Source: Geodermatophilus amargosae
GTDB lineage: Bacteria; Actinomycetota; Actinomycetes; Mycobacteriales; Geodermatophilaceae
Assembly: GCF_900116515.1 (NCBI RefSeq)
Contig: NZ_FPBA01000001.1
Location: 186,001-250,000 of the forward strand
Length of the DNA stretch: 64,000 nucleotides
Direction of reading: 5' to 3'
The notes under the pieces were generated by a model. It saw only the letters and a list, made by a program, of their open reading frames with translations. It had not been told where the DNA came from and ran no database searches. Made by a program: the position numbers and the translations under genes. The first letter of the stretch is position 1, and each line of letters opens with the position of its first letter. Shown in pieces: positions 1-8,656 of this stretch.

Positions 1-1
1 C

Positions 2-799
2 TTCGCCCGCGTCTACCCCAGCGACTTCGTCATGCTCGCCGTCGCCATGGCGGTGCCCGTCGTGCCCGTGCACCGGGACGCGGAGGCGGCTCTCGCCAAC
101 GCGTTCCTGATCCGGGCATGGTGGAGGGCCGACGACGTCGCCTACGGGATGAACGGCGTCTCCTGGTCGCTGAGCTGCGAGGCGTTCTTCTACGCCGTGT
201 TCCCGCTCGCCGTGCTCGTCGTCCGTCGGTTGCCTGGTGGTTTGTCATGGTCCCTGGTGGCCCTGGGCCTGGGCCTCGCCGTGATCGCGTACCTGGCGCG
301 TCCGGGCCTGGCCGACCACCTGCCGTTGGTCCGTGTGAGCGAGTTCCTCCTCGGACTGCTGGCCGGCATCGCCGTCCGGGACGGCTGGCGGCCCCGCGTG
401 CCCGGCGTGGCCGCCGCGGCCGCGTTGACGGTGGGACTGGCTGCGGCCTCGGTGCTCCCACCCGTGGTGAGCAACGCAGTCGTGGCCGTGCCCTTCCTGC
501 TCGTCGTGCTGCACATGACCGGCCGCGACCTCGACGGCCGGTCGGGCTGGCTGCCGAGCCGGGTGCTGGTCTTCGCCGGTGAGGCGTCCTTCGCCTTCTA
601 CCTCGTGCACGAGCTGGTCATCGTCAACCTCGCGCCGGTCCTGCCCGACGCCCGGGCGGTTCAGGTGGCCGTCATCAGCGCCGCCGCGGTGGTCGCCGCC
701 GTCATGTTGCACCTGGTGGTGGAGCGGCTGTGCAACCGGCTCCTCCGCGACCGTTCGCCGAGCCTCGCGCTCGCCACACCCACCCACGAAACCCGCTGA
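2..799 (+). CDS. acyltransferase family 3 membrane protein, C-terminal part
   Basis: The reading frame is open from base 2, so the gene starts left of the window; the ATG at 32 is internal. The visible 265 residues carry several hydrophobic helices and the segment NGVSWSLSCEAFFY, which matches the conserved SWSLxxExFFY signature of the OafA/YrhL acyltransferase-3 family. These membrane enzymes move acetyl or other acyl groups onto sugars of exported polysaccharides. The N-terminal part, where the family's catalytic His/Arg region lies, is outside the window. Next to a polysaccharide locus, O-acetylation of a glycan is the natural role. The family is clear; the substrate is unknown. Confidence 0.85.
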   Translation, partial: FARVYPSDFVMLAVAMAVPVVPVHRDAEAALANAFLIRAWWRADDVAYGMNGVSWSLSCEAFFYAVFPLAVLVVRRLPGGLSWSLVALGLGLAVIAYLARPGLADHLPLVRVSEFLLGLLAGIAVRDGWRPRVPGVAAAAALTVGLAAASVLPPVVSNAVVAVPFLLVVLHMTGRDLDGRSGWLPSRVLVFAGEASFAFYLVHELVIVNLAPVLPDARAVQVAVISAAAVVAAVMLHLVVERLCNRLLRDRSPSLALATPTHETR

Positions 800-890
800 C
801 CCCGACGGTGCCGGAAGCCCACGCGGCATGGACGTCGACGAGCAGTTGATCATTCCCCGGACGCATCGCCCGCCTCACGAGTGTCCACGC

Positions 891-913
891 CGGCCGAGGA
901 ACATCCTCGGCCG
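891..913. terminator. hairpin between convergent genes
   Basis: CGGCCGAGGA (891-900) and TCCTCGGCCG (904-913) form a perfect 10-bp stem with a 3-base loop. It lies between the end of the acyltransferase gene and the end of the opposing monooxygenase gene. No T-tract follows on either strand, so it would be a T-less, possibly bidirectional, terminator. Confidence 0.5.
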
Positions 914-998
914 GGCTGTTGGAGCTGGGCCGCGCCGCCGCCCATCGGCAGTCCGTGCGTGACGAGTCGGGCCGCCCGACCCCGACCCGTGTCGGGTC

Positions 999-2228
999 TC
1001 AGCCCCTGGCGACCGCGGCGGGGACAGGTCGCACCCGCTTCCCGCGCCGTGCTACCGCGCCGGAGACCCGTCGAGCAGCGAAGCCCGTCCCGGCCACGAA
1101 CCGCTGGACGGGTCCGAAGCTCACGGCAGCCGGGAGCCCGACCACGTGCAGGCCTGGCACGCTCGACTGCAGATCGCGGTCGAGGATCGGGGAGCCGGCT
1201 ACCGTGGACACGCCTGCGCGCAACCGGGGGTCCAGGAACAGAAGCCGGCCGAGGTCCACGCGATAGCCCGTGCCGACGATGACGTGATCGGCGCCGAGCA
1301 CACTCGTCCCGTCCGGCCCCTCGACGGTCAGCTCGGCACGGTCCCCCGACGCTCGAGCGGCCGTGATGTGCGATGCCACGGTCACCGGGACCACTCCCTC
1401 GATGCGCGGCCTGAGCCACCACCCTCCGGCCGGCCCGAGTGTCGTCTGCACCAGGTGCACCCGCTTCTGCTCCGGTAGGCGCCGGTACGCGCCCGGCAGC
1501 TCGGCGCAGAACAGCAGCTGCCAGCTGGTACCGATGGTGGACACCGGATGGCGGACCCGACGGGGCCACGACTTGCCGGCCGGGTTGACGTTCCAGCCGA
1601 TCCGGTCAGCCCGTGCCAGCACCTGGGGTCGGGCGCCTGCCTCGTGCAGCAAGGCGGCGGTCTCCAACGCGCTCTGACCTGCGCCGACCACGACGACGTC
1701 CCGACCCGTGAAGTGGTCGAGGTCGGCGTGTGCGCTGCTGTGTGTGACCCGATGACTTGGGAGGCCGGCCAGGACATCCGGGACATGGGCGTAGGCCAAC
1801 ATGCCCGTCGCGAGGACCACACGACCCGCGGACAGCGTCGAGCCGTCCCCCAGGTGCAACCGGAAGCCGTCACCGTCCCGGGTGAGGGTGGTGACCTCCA
1901 CCTGCTCGACGTTCGGCACGTGTCGACGCTGGAACCACTGTCCGTAGCCGGCGAACGTGTCTAGCGGGACCGGGTGCCCCAGGTCGCGGTACTCCAGGCC
2001 GTGCTCCGCGGCGTAGCGGCGCAGCGTCGACCGCCCCGCCGGGTCGCTGAGGTTGGAGGCGTGGCCCTCGGACTTGAGGTACATGCCGCGGGGCATGTTG
2101 TCGGTCCACAGCGACATCGGCCGGCCGAAGATGCGGTGCTCCACCCCCAGTTCGCTCAGGTGCGCCGCCACGGACAGGCCGTAGGGTCCGGCACCTATCA
2201 CGGCCACCGGCACCGATCCATCGATCAT
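999..2228 (-). CDS. FAD/NAD(P)-dependent monooxygenase-like oxidoreductase
   Basis: The protein has 409 residues. An FAD-binding Rossmann motif lies at the N-terminus (AVIGAGPYGLS, residues 9-19). A second dinucleotide motif (VVVVGAGQSALE, near 175) fits NADPH binding, and an ATG-type segment (VVLATGMLAYAH, near 137) lies between them. The order is that of flavin-containing N-hydroxylases and monooxygenases. The ATG start overlaps the stop of the upstream ATP-grasp gene by four bases (ATGA), so the two are translationally coupled. It is the last gene of the minus-strand operon that begins near 6084. By context it may oxidise, for example N-hydroxylate, the small molecule made by that operon. 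The cofactor fold is sure; the substrate is not. Confidence 0.8.
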   Translation of the reverse strand: MIDGSVPVAVIGAGPYGLSVAAHLSELGVEHRIFGRPMSLWTDNMPRGMYLKSEGHASNLSDPAGRSTLRRYAAEHGLEYRDLGHPVPLDTFAGYGQWFQRRHVPNVEQVEVTTLTRDGDGFRLHLGDGSTLSAGRVVLATGMLAYAHVPDVLAGLPSHRVTHSSAHADLDHFTGRDVVVVGAGQSALETAALLHEAGARPQVLARADRIGWNVNPAGKSWPRRVRHPVSTIGTSWQLLFCAELPGAYRRLPEQKRVHLVQTTLGPAGGWWLRPRIEGVVPVTVASHITAARASGDRAELTVEGPDGTSVLGADHVIVGTGYRVDLGRLLFLDPRLRAGVSTVAGSPILDRDLQSSVPGLHVVGLPAAVSFGPVQRFVAGTGFAARRVSGAVARRGKRVRPVPAAVARG

Positions 2229-3457
2229 GTTCCCACGACCTCCTCGTCTCGGTCAGGTGTGGTGTCCGGCGTCTTCCGCCGGGTCAGCAGGTTGCCGACG
2301 GCTCGCACGGCGGGCCACGGGTCCCGCAGGTCCAGGTAGTCGTAGGCGGCGGGGCGGACGGTCGCGGCCACGACGGTCCCGACCGCTCGGAGCGGGGTGG
2401 GTACACCCGGACACCCCCGTGCCCGTGTGGTGTCCCGTACCCAGCGCAGTTCTCCCCCGAGCCAGCGCAGCCGGACGCCGGTGCGGTAGCCCTCGTGCGC
2501 CTGCAGGGAGGCACCGGTCGCCCACTGGTGCTGGAGGACGGGGAACGGGACCCCGGCCCGGGTGGCCGCCTCGACCGACGCCGACAGGCGGGGGTTGACC
2601 TCCATGAGCAGGGGCCGGCCGTCGTGGTCACGCCGGAACTCGACCTCCGCGTAGCCCTCCAGCCCGAGGTGTTCCACCAGGCGCGTGGCAGCGGCGGCGC
2701 TGTCCGGTGGTAGCGGCACCGTCACCCGGTCGGTGGAGTTGCCGCTCACGACCGACGCTGTGCGGTGGGTCACCACACAGACAGCCGCCCACAGGCGGCC
2801 ACGCGCGTGGAACACGTGGACCGCCTCACGGCGTCCGGTCACCCACTGCTGGACCAGCGCTGCGGTCCCCTTGGCGAGCACCGATCGCACTGCCGTGCGC
2901 AGCTCCCCCGCGTCCCTGGCGGGAATGCAGGTCAGTCGTCCGGTGTGCGCGCCCGACGCCGGCCACGACGTCGCCGGCTTGACGACGGCCGGGAGGGCGA
3001 TCGAGCGGATGGCGTCCTCAAGGTCGGCCTCGGTGCTCACCGTCCGGCTCAGCGGGACCGCGAGTCCGGCGTTGCGCGCGGCGGCCAACGTGGCGTGCTT
3101 GTCGGTCGCGACGGCCAGCGCCTCCTCGGACCCCAGCGCGAGCGCGGTCCGCGACGCGAGGGTGTCGCGATACCGGCGCATCACCGCGACCGAGCCGTCA
3201 CCCACCGGGAGGAGCATCTCGGCCGGGTGGGCGTCGAGGAGGTCGAGCAGCGCACGCACGTGCTCCGCCTCGTCGGCCTCCAGGTCGGGCAGTCCGCCCC
3301 TAACGACCGGGTACCGCGACGCTGCTCCGACGAACGGCCGCCCGGGACGCGAGTCGAGCACGCCCACGGAGCGTCCGGAGCGCGCGAGGCAGCGGACGGC
3401 GACGACGGCGGCACGCAGGTTGCCGTCCAACACGAGGGCTGCGAGCTGCTCAGGCAC
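2225..3457 (-). CDS. ATP-grasp domain carboxylate-amine ligase-like protein
   Basis: About 410 residues. The N-terminal part resembles a pre-ATP-grasp Rossmann domain (VLDGN..AAVVAVRCLARSG). The middle has the ATP-grasp lysine region (PAVVKPATSW). Near residue 300 is the metal-binding EVNPRLSASVEAA segment, which carries the Glu and Asn that bind Mg-ATP. Such enzymes join a carboxylate to an amine through an acyl-phosphate. I chose the GTG at 3457 because AGGAAGG stands seven bases upstream of it; an in-frame GTG at 3475 would add six residues. A 54-base gap separates it from the CDP-alcohol transferase, and it overlaps the next gene by four bases. A role in aminoacylating the operon's head group is inference. 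Confidence 0.75.
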   Translation of the reverse strand: MPEQLAALVLDGNLRAAVVAVRCLARSGRSVGVLDSRPGRPFVGAASRYPVVRGGLPDLEADEAEHVRALLDLLDAHPAEMLLPVGDGSVAVMRRYRDTLASRTALALGSEEALAVATDKHATLAAARNAGLAVPLSRTVSTEADLEDAIRSIALPAVVKPATSWPASGAHTGRLTCIPARDAGELRTAVRSVLAKGTAALVQQWVTGRREAVHVFHARGRLWAAVCVVTHRTASVVSGNSTDRVTVPLPPDSAAAATRLVEHLGLEGYAEVEFRRDHDGRPLLMEVNPRLSASVEAATRAGVPFPVLQHQWATGASLQAHEGYRTGVRLRWLGGELRWVRDTTRARGCPGVPTPLRAVGTVVAATVRPAAYDYLDLRDPWPAVRAVGNLLTRRKTPDTTPDRDEEVVGT

Positions 3458-3529
3458 CGGCCGGCCCTTCCTCACCGAGCGGTACCCGTGCAGGAGGCCG
3501 GCGCTGGCGGGCCCGCGATTCGACGACGG

Positions 3530-4297
3530 TCACTCAGCGGCCCGTGGGACCGAGGCGAAGTGGTGGTGACTCGAAACCGCGACCTGTCCGAAGGTCAGCG
3601 CTGCGACAGCCAGCACCACCAGGGTGAACAGGCCCTCGGAGAGCCGTGTCGCGGCGAGTAGGACATACACGAAGGGAGTGTCGATCAGCGCTGTGTAGAC
3701 GGTACGCAGATGGCTCGACAGGCCCGCCAGCCGCATCCCGCCGTCGTCGGACCTGATGCGGCTGGAGGTGAACAGGCTCGCCGTCCGGCTGGCTCCGAAG
3801 ACCCCGGCGACGAGGAGCACGAGCATCGGATCGCCGCCCTCGGACAGGAGGGCGATTGCGACTGCTGCCGCGATGAAGCAGGTGACGACCGCGTCCACCG
3901 TGACGTCGAGCCAGGCGCCGCGCGCGCTCGCTTGCCCGGTGGCCCGGGCGAGCTGGCCGTCCGAGCAGTCGAAGGTGTAGGCGACCAGCAACAGGACACC
4001 GGCCAGCAGGGCGTCGGTCAGGTCCGATGCGGTCCCGAGGCGGATGGCGCCGACTACCCCGCAGACCCCGCCCAGCACGGTCAGGACCGACGGTCGCACG
4101 CCCAGCCGTCCGGCCAGGTGCGCCATGGCGCCGCCCAGGCGCTCGGGGATCAGCCGGCTCCAGAAGGGGCTCGGCGCCGCGTACTGCAGGTGGAGGAAGT
4201 CGTGTAGGGGAGGCACCTGGTGACCGGCGCGCGCGTGCCGCCGCCTGGCGCCTTCGTGAGGCGACCGCTCCAAACGCGTGGCCGCGACGCGGGTCAC
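3530..4297 (-). CDS. CDP-alcohol phosphatidyltransferase family protein
   Basis: 255 residues with several membrane helices. Residues 113-135 match the family signature DGx2ARx8Gx3Dx3D exactly (DG-QL-AR, then G, D and D at the required spacings). These integral membrane enzymes displace CMP from a CDP-linked alcohol and transfer the phospho-alcohol to a hydroxyl acceptor. A longer frame begins at 4372, but the GTG at 4297 overlaps the upstream stop in the pattern GTGA and is preferred. The upstream gene carries a nucleotidyltransferase domain that could make the CDP donor, which supports a two-step pathway. The acceptor, lipid or glycan, cannot be told from sequence. Confidence 0.85.
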   Translation of the reverse strand: MTRVAATRLERSPHEGARRRHARAGHQVPPLHDFLHLQYAAPSPFWSRLIPERLGGAMAHLAGRLGVRPSVLTVLGGVCGVVGAIRLGTASDLTDALLAGVLLLVAYTFDCSDGQLARATGQASARGAWLDVTVDAVVTCFIAAAVAIALLSEGGDPMLVLLVAGVFGASRTASLFTSSRIRSDDGGMRLAGLSSHLRTVYTALIDTPFVYVLLAATRLSEGLFTLVVLAVAALTFGQVAVSSHHHFASVPRAAE

Positions 4298-6084
4298 CAG
4301 GCCCCGCCGAGGTCGTGCAGGGCCATGGCCAACCGGTCCTGGTCGCGGGGGGTGCGGACCGCGATCCGCCACCAGCCCCGGCCGTCCCCCATCTTGTGGG
4401 AGACGTCCTTGACCAGCACCCCTCGGCGCTCGACCAGCCGCCGCGCGGCCGTGTCAGCGGCGACGGCGTCGCCGGTCAGGCGGACGAGGACGAAGTCGCC
4501 GCCGCTCGGGACGACCGCGTCGACGCCCGGGCTGTCCTTGAGCAGCCGGGTGAGCTGCTCCCGGTCGGCCGCGGTCTGCCGGAACGACTGCTCCAGGGCG
4601 GGACGGTGCTTGAGGATGATCTCGAGGAAGTTCTCGGCGACCGAGCTGAGGTCCCAGATCGGCGTCTCCTCGGCAATGCGGGCGGCGGTCGTCGGGTCGC
4701 TGGTGGCCAGGACGCCGAGCCGGATCCCCGGGACGCCGAGGACCTTGCTGAGGCTCTTGACGACGAGGACGTTGGGCAGTGCGCCGTCGGCGAGGTGCCC
4801 GACGATGCTGGGCTCGTCGGAGAAGTCGAGGAAGCTCTCATCCACGACGACCGTCGTCGCGGGGTGGTCCTCGGCGAACCGCCGGATGCGCTCGGTCGCG
4901 AGCAGGGTCCCTGTCGGGTTGTTGGGGTTCACGAAGACCACGACGTCGGCTTCCTCGGCCTCGCGCTCCACCTCCGTCCAGTCGATCCCCGGGGCGTCGA
5001 GGTAGGTCCGCGCGCCCGGGAACACCCTGGGGTACTCGCCGAAGGTCGGCGCCGGGAGGAGCACCCGCCGGCCGGCGTACCAGGCCCGCAGCCACGGGTA
5101 GCACTGGGACGCGCCGGCCACCGCGTGCACGAGCCCGGCCGGCCACTGCAGTGCCCAGGCCAGCTTCTGGTCGAGGATCGACTGCCGTGAGCCATAGCTG
5201 TGCAGGAGGTCGGGGAGGTTGAGCCGCAGCTCCGACAGCACGGCCGGCGGTGGGAAGTACTCGTTCCGGATGAAGGCGAAGTCGAGGACGTCGCTGGTCC
5301 AGTACCCGCCCCAGCCGGCGGTCAGCGTGTCGTACCGGGTGGCCGGGTTGAAGGTGTACTCGGCGATCCGCAGGTCGTTGGGGTCGTCGATCTCCGCCCA
5401 GACCTCGCCGTCCAGGACCTCGGCATGCACGTCGACCTGCTGGACGTAGATCAGCATGCCCAGCACGAGCTCGTAGTAGCAGTTCCGGTCGAAGGTGCTG
5501 GTGTAGTACGTCAGGAGCTTGCACAGCTTGTCCCGGCACAGGGCGGCGCTGAACCGGTAGATGTTGAGGGTCTTGTACTTGTCCGTGAAGGAGAAGTTGT
5601 CCGGCTGCAGGGCCGGCGTGATGACGGCGGTGATCCTCCCGGAGGGGGAGAGGCTCACGACGGTGCCGTCCATGCCGGCCCGGTACCGGTCGACGAGGGC
5701 GACGTCCGGGTGACCAGAGGCGAGCAGCCGGTCGAGGACGCGCGGCTCGTAGACGAGATCGGACTCGATGAGCACGACGTCCTCGTCGAGCTCCATGTGC
5801 TCGAAGGCCAGCGCCATCGAGTGGATGTTGTTGGTGGTCTCGTAGTCCGCGTTGTGAACGTACCGGACGTCGAGGTGCGGGTGGTGCCGGGCGACGTGGG
5901 TGGTGAGCTCGTCCGCCCGGTAGCCGGTCACGATCGTGACCGGCGTGACTCCGCGGTCGGCGAGGCCGTCGAGGATCCGGTCGATGACCGTCTGTCCGGC
6001 GACCGTGAGCAGCGTCTTGTGCAGGTGCTGCGTGAGCGGCTGCATGCGACGACCTACGCCAGCCGCGAGGATGAGAGCCTGCAT
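4294..6084 (-). CDS. fused nucleotidyltransferase / class I-II PLP aminotransferase
   Basis: About 596 residues and two enzymes in one chain. Residues 1-235 are a sugar-phosphate or choline-phosphate type NTP transferase, with LILAAGVGRRM at the start and an acidic DLVYE-type metal site. Residues from about 245 form a fold-type I PLP enzyme of the histidinol-phosphate aminotransferase/CobD group, with VNPNNPTGT near 385, a VVDES aspartate near 415 and the SLSK lysine near 444. The same fusion is known in PntC-type aminoethylphosphonate enzymes, and CobD relatives decarboxylate phospho-amino acids. Either activity would yield a CMP-linked amino compound for the following CDP-alcohol transferase. 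The ATG at 6084 follows GGGGGTG and is preferred to a TTG at 6114. No PEP mutase lies in the window. Confidence 0.8.
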   Translation of the reverse strand: MQALILAAGVGRRMQPLTQHLHKTLLTVAGQTVIDRILDGLADRGVTPVTIVTGYRADELTTHVARHHPHLDVRYVHNADYETTNNIHSMALAFEHMELDEDVVLIESDLVYEPRVLDRLLASGHPDVALVDRYRAGMDGTVVSLSPSGRITAVITPALQPDNFSFTDKYKTLNIYRFSAALCRDKLCKLLTYYTSTFDRNCYYELVLGMLIYVQQVDVHAEVLDGEVWAEIDDPNDLRIAEYTFNPATRYDTLTAGWGGYWTSDVLDFAFIRNEYFPPPAVLSELRLNLPDLLHSYGSRQSILDQKLAWALQWPAGLVHAVAGASQCYPWLRAWYAGRRVLLPAPTFGEYPRVFPGARTYLDAPGIDWTEVEREAEEADVVVFVNPNNPTGTLLATERIRRFAEDHPATTVVVDESFLDFSDEPSIVGHLADGALPNVLVVKSLSKVLGVPGIRLGVLATSDPTTAARIAEETPIWDLSSVAENFLEIILKHRPALEQSFRQTAADREQLTRLLKDSPGVDAVVPSGGDFVLVRLTGDAVAADTAARRLVERRGVLVKDVSHKMGDGRGWWRIAVRTPRDQDRLAMALHDLGGAW

Positions 6085-6302
6085 GGGCACCCCCGGTTCG
6101 AGGGGTGTAGTCAATTGTGGGCCTGCTCACGTGTCAATGGACTCCGCGACGGTGGTCACGGATCCGACTGCGGTGGGTACCCGTGACCCGGGGCCGGCAC
6201 GGCCACCTGCGCCCGAGGGCTCCTCGTGACCGGCGGCCATCCGAGCTGATCGGAGCACCAGCAGGGGCCCGCGAGAGGGGCCGCATCCGACCTCCAGACC
6301 CT

Positions 6303-6308
6303 TACTCT
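6303..6308 (+). promoter_or_regulatory. candidate -10 box for a leaderless start
   Basis: TACTCT lies six bases before the GTG at 6315, the spacing expected when transcription begins at the start codon. No convincing -35 element is seen. Confidence 0.35.
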
Positions 6309-6314
6309 GCAGGG

Positions 6315-6803
6315 GTGTACGGGGACAAGCGGCCGCTCCTCGGTGTCACCGTCTCGGCCGCGGTGGTGGTGGTGGTTGTCGTCGGACTGACCCTCACGAC
6401 CGGAGTCGACTGGTTCTACCCGCGACCGATCACCACGGTGGCGATCATGGTCGTCGTCGTGCTGGCCACCCTCATCGCCTGGCGGCTGCTGCCGTGTGCT
6501 TGGCGGCCGACGGGGATCCTGCCGGTCGTAGTCGCCGCCGTGGCCGGCTACGTGTTCCTCCGGATCGCGGTGTCCGCGGGGTGGACCGAATTCACGGACC
6601 ACCAGGTGCTCGAGCCCCTCGAGGGAGAGGTCGACGACTTCCCTACCTGGCTGTTCGCCGCCTTCGGCGGTACGGGGGTGTTAGTCGTCACCGTGCTGGT
6701 CAGCCGGTGGGCCGCACGGAGCTCAGGAGACCACGTGCCGCGCGTACGAGCCGTGCCCGAGCGCCGTCCTGGGACGTCGCCTCCGGATCGGGTAGGACCC
6801 TGA
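6315..6803 (+). CDS. small four-helix membrane protein, function unknown
   Basis: 162 residues if the GTG at 6315 is used; the frame is open upstream to 6117, but that part is Arg/Pro-rich and not protein-like. Four hydrophobic stretches are clear (starting LLGVTVSAAVVVVVVVG, TTVAIMVVVVLA, ILPVVVAAVAGYV and WLFAAFGGTGVLV). An acidic loop (LEPLEGEVDDF) lies before the last helix. I do not recognise a family. Codon 123 (6681-6683) is TTA, a rare codon here. The last 104 bases overlap the 3' end of the convergent gene ending at 6700, which is unusual. Confidence 0.6.
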   Translation: MYGDKRPLLGVTVSAAVVVVVVVGLTLTTGVDWFYPRPITTVAIMVVVVLATLIAWRLLPCAWRPTGILPVVVAAVAGYVFLRIAVSAGWTEFTDHQVLEPLEGEVDDFPTWLFAAFGGTGVLVVTVLVSRWAARSSGDHVPRVRAVPERRPGTSPPDRVGP

Positions 6804-7503
6804 GACGGACCACGTCGTCGCCCACGCGGACGTCCGTGGTTTCCTCGTCGACCTCTCGGCCGTTGGCCACGGTCCGCGCCCACCAGACGTCACGAGCCAG
6901 GACGACCAGCTGTCGGTCGTCCTTCGGGCCGGCAGTCACCCTGGCGTCGTGCATCTCGATGGCGCGGACCAGTTCTTCGGTCGAGCGCCAGCCGTCGGCT
7001 CCCAACAGGTCCGCCTCGTGACGACTACGCACGTCAGCTCCCGGGGCACGTTCCCGAAAATTCTCGGGAGTTTCCCCGAAAATCATCATGAGGTTCCGCT
7101 CGATCTCGGTGCGGGAGTCGCTCGCGTGCACCCGGTGCCCGTCCCCCGTCCACATCCGGTAGCGCTGGCGGGCGTCGAAGACGTTGGAGTTCACCCACTT
7201 CAGCTGGCGGCGGTGTCCCCGCACCCGGTAGCGCGGCCTGATGTCCTCGACGACCACGGCGAGCATCGGACCGGACCCACAGTGCATCTCCTTGTGGGAT
7301 CCCGGCGGCAAACGGTCCATGTACATGCGAGAGAGGTTGCGCGCGAAGGTGGGGCCGGGTGTCCACACGACCTCGACGACCTCGAGGACCCGGAAGTGCT
7401 GCCGGATGTCGGCGAGGATGGCGGCTTCGGCGCGCCGGGCCTCCGACCAGAGCAGGAAGAGGTGGATCTCGGCACGCCTCTTCAGCACGGCCACCTGCGG
7501 CAC
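6700..7503 (-). CDS. conserved-looking soluble protein, function unknown
   Basis: 267 residues, no signal peptide or membrane helix. The N-terminal 150 residues are rich in aromatic and charged conserved-looking motifs: EIHLFLLWSEAR near residue 11, RNLSRMY, then LPPGSHKEMHCGSGP and VNSNVFDARQRYR. The Lys/Glu/His cluster in GSHKEMHCG and the later RMWTGDGHRVHAS look like a nucleotide- or sugar-phosphate-binding site, but I cannot assign a family. It is divergent from the ABC exporter operon that starts at 7817, so a glycan role is likely by position only. The start is a GTG; a second GTG at 7494 lies eight bases after a G-run and could be used instead. Confidence 0.6.
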   Translation of the reverse strand: MPQVAVLKRRAEIHLFLLWSEARRAEAAILADIRQHFRVLEVVEVVWTPGPTFARNLSRMYMDRLPPGSHKEMHCGSGPMLAVVVEDIRPRYRVRGHRRQLKWVNSNVFDARQRYRMWTGDGHRVHASDSRTEIERNLMMIFGETPENFRERAPGADVRSRHEADLLGADGWRSTEELVRAIEMHDARVTAGPKDDRQLVVLARDVWWARTVANGREVDEETTDVRVGDDVVRLRVLPDPEATSQDGARARLVRAARGLLSSVRPTG

Positions 7504-7816
7504 CCCCCATGCTCTGCCTCGCGTCCTGCGGTCGTCGAGGAGAGCACCTTAGACGTGGCACTCCACGTCGCGAGGTCCCGTTCCACCGTCGCGCCGGTGG
7601 ATGAGCGTGAGGGGACTCGGGTCCGGGTGGCCGGTGGCGTGGCTGTGCACTCCGTGGGAGGAGAAGAGCTCGTGCTGGACGATTCATGCTGCACAATCGA
7701 GCCTGGTGAACGCGCTGCTGGTGCGCGTTCCTGTTCAGGAGCGGGGGGCGCGTGCACCTCCACGTCCATGTCCCGACCCCGTTCCACCTCGAGGTCGGCC
7801 ACGCGGCTGGACCTCA
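7504..7816. promoter_or_regulatory. divergent intergenic region upstream of the ABC exporter operon
   Basis: A 313-base gap between two divergent genes. It contains a 7-bp inverted repeat, GACGTGG/CCACGTC with a 4-base loop (7552-7569), which could be an operator. It also contains a comparatively AT-rich patch with a -10-like CACAAT near 7690. No credible coding frame was seen. Promoters for both flanking transcripts must lie here, but I cannot place them with confidence. Confidence 0.4.
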
Positions 7817-8656
7817 ATGAGCAGCCCCCCGCTGGTTCGGCCTCTCACCGTCATCCGTCCCCGAGGGGCTCGCACACTGGTCGGCTGGGCCGAGTTGTGG
7901 GCGTACCGGGACCTCGTCTACTTCCTGACGTGGCGGGACATTAAGGTCCGGTACAAGCAGACCGCGCTCGGGGCTGCGTGGGCGGTCCTACAGCCGGTCC
8001 TCACGATGGTCGTCTTCAGCATCTTCTTCGGTCGACTGGCCGGGGTCCCCTCCGAGGGGGTGCCGTACCCGGTGTTCGCCTACACGGCCCTGGTGCCCTG
8101 GACGTTCTTCGCCAACGCGGTGACCCAAGCGAGCAACAGCCTGGTCGCGCAGGAGGCGATGCTCACCAAGGTCTACTTCCCGCGGCTCATCGTCCCCTTG
8201 GCGGCGGTCCTGGCGGGTCTCGTGGACGTCAGCATCGCGTTCGTGGTCCTGGTCGGCCTCATGCTCGCCTATGGGACGGTGCCGACCGTGGCGATCCTGG
8301 CGCTGCCCCTCCTGGTGGTGTTCGCGGCGATCACCGCCCTGGCGGTGGGCCTGTGGCTGTCCGCGCTCAACGTCCGCTACCGCGACGTCCGCTACACGCT
8401 GCCGTTCATCGTCCAGTTGTGGCTGTTCGCTTCTCCAGTGGCCTATCCATCGTCCCTGGTCCCGGAAGCCTGGCGCCCCCTCTACGGCGTCAACCCGATG
8501 GTGGGTGTCGTCGACGGCTTCCGCTGGGCGTTGCTGGGGGGCACCGAGTCGCCGGGCTCGGCTTTCCTCGTATCCGTCGCCGCTGTCGTGGCACTGCTCG
8601 TCGGGGGTCTCGCCTATTTCCGCCGCATGGAGAGGTCGTTCGCCGATGCCGTCTAG
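7817..8656 (+). CDS. wzm: ABC-2 type polysaccharide export permease (Wzm-like)
   Basis: 279 residues with six membrane helices and the typical N-terminal amphipathic element (YRDLVYFLTWRDIKVRYKQT) of O-antigen/teichoic-acid export permeases such as Wzm and TagG. It forms the membrane channel that moves an undecaprenyl-linked polymer across the cytoplasmic membrane. The ATG at 7817 gives the expected family length; the frame is open further upstream but that extension is not protein-like. It overlaps the ATPase gene by 11 bases, so the two are co-translated. It heads a seven-gene plus-strand run to 14991. Confidence 0.92.
   Translation: MSSPPLVRPLTVIRPRGARTLVGWAELWAYRDLVYFLTWRDIKVRYKQTALGAAWAVLQPVLTMVVFSIFFGRLAGVPSEGVPYPVFAYTALVPWTFFANAVTQASNSLVAQEAMLTKVYFPRLIVPLAAVLAGLVDVSIAFVVLVGLMLAYGTVPTVAILALPLLVVFAAITALAVGLWLSALNVRYRDVRYTLPFIVQLWLFASPVAYPSSLVPEAWRPLYGVNPMVGVVDGFRWALLGGTESPGSAFLVSVAAVVALLVGGLAYFRRMERSFADAV

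Noticed and set aside
4294..6084. Naming the fused enzyme PntC and the operon a phosphonate cluster
   Set aside because: The domain pair fits, but the defining PEP mutase is absent from the window and the PLP domain cannot be told from CobD-like decarboxylases by eye. Kept as one hypothesis only.
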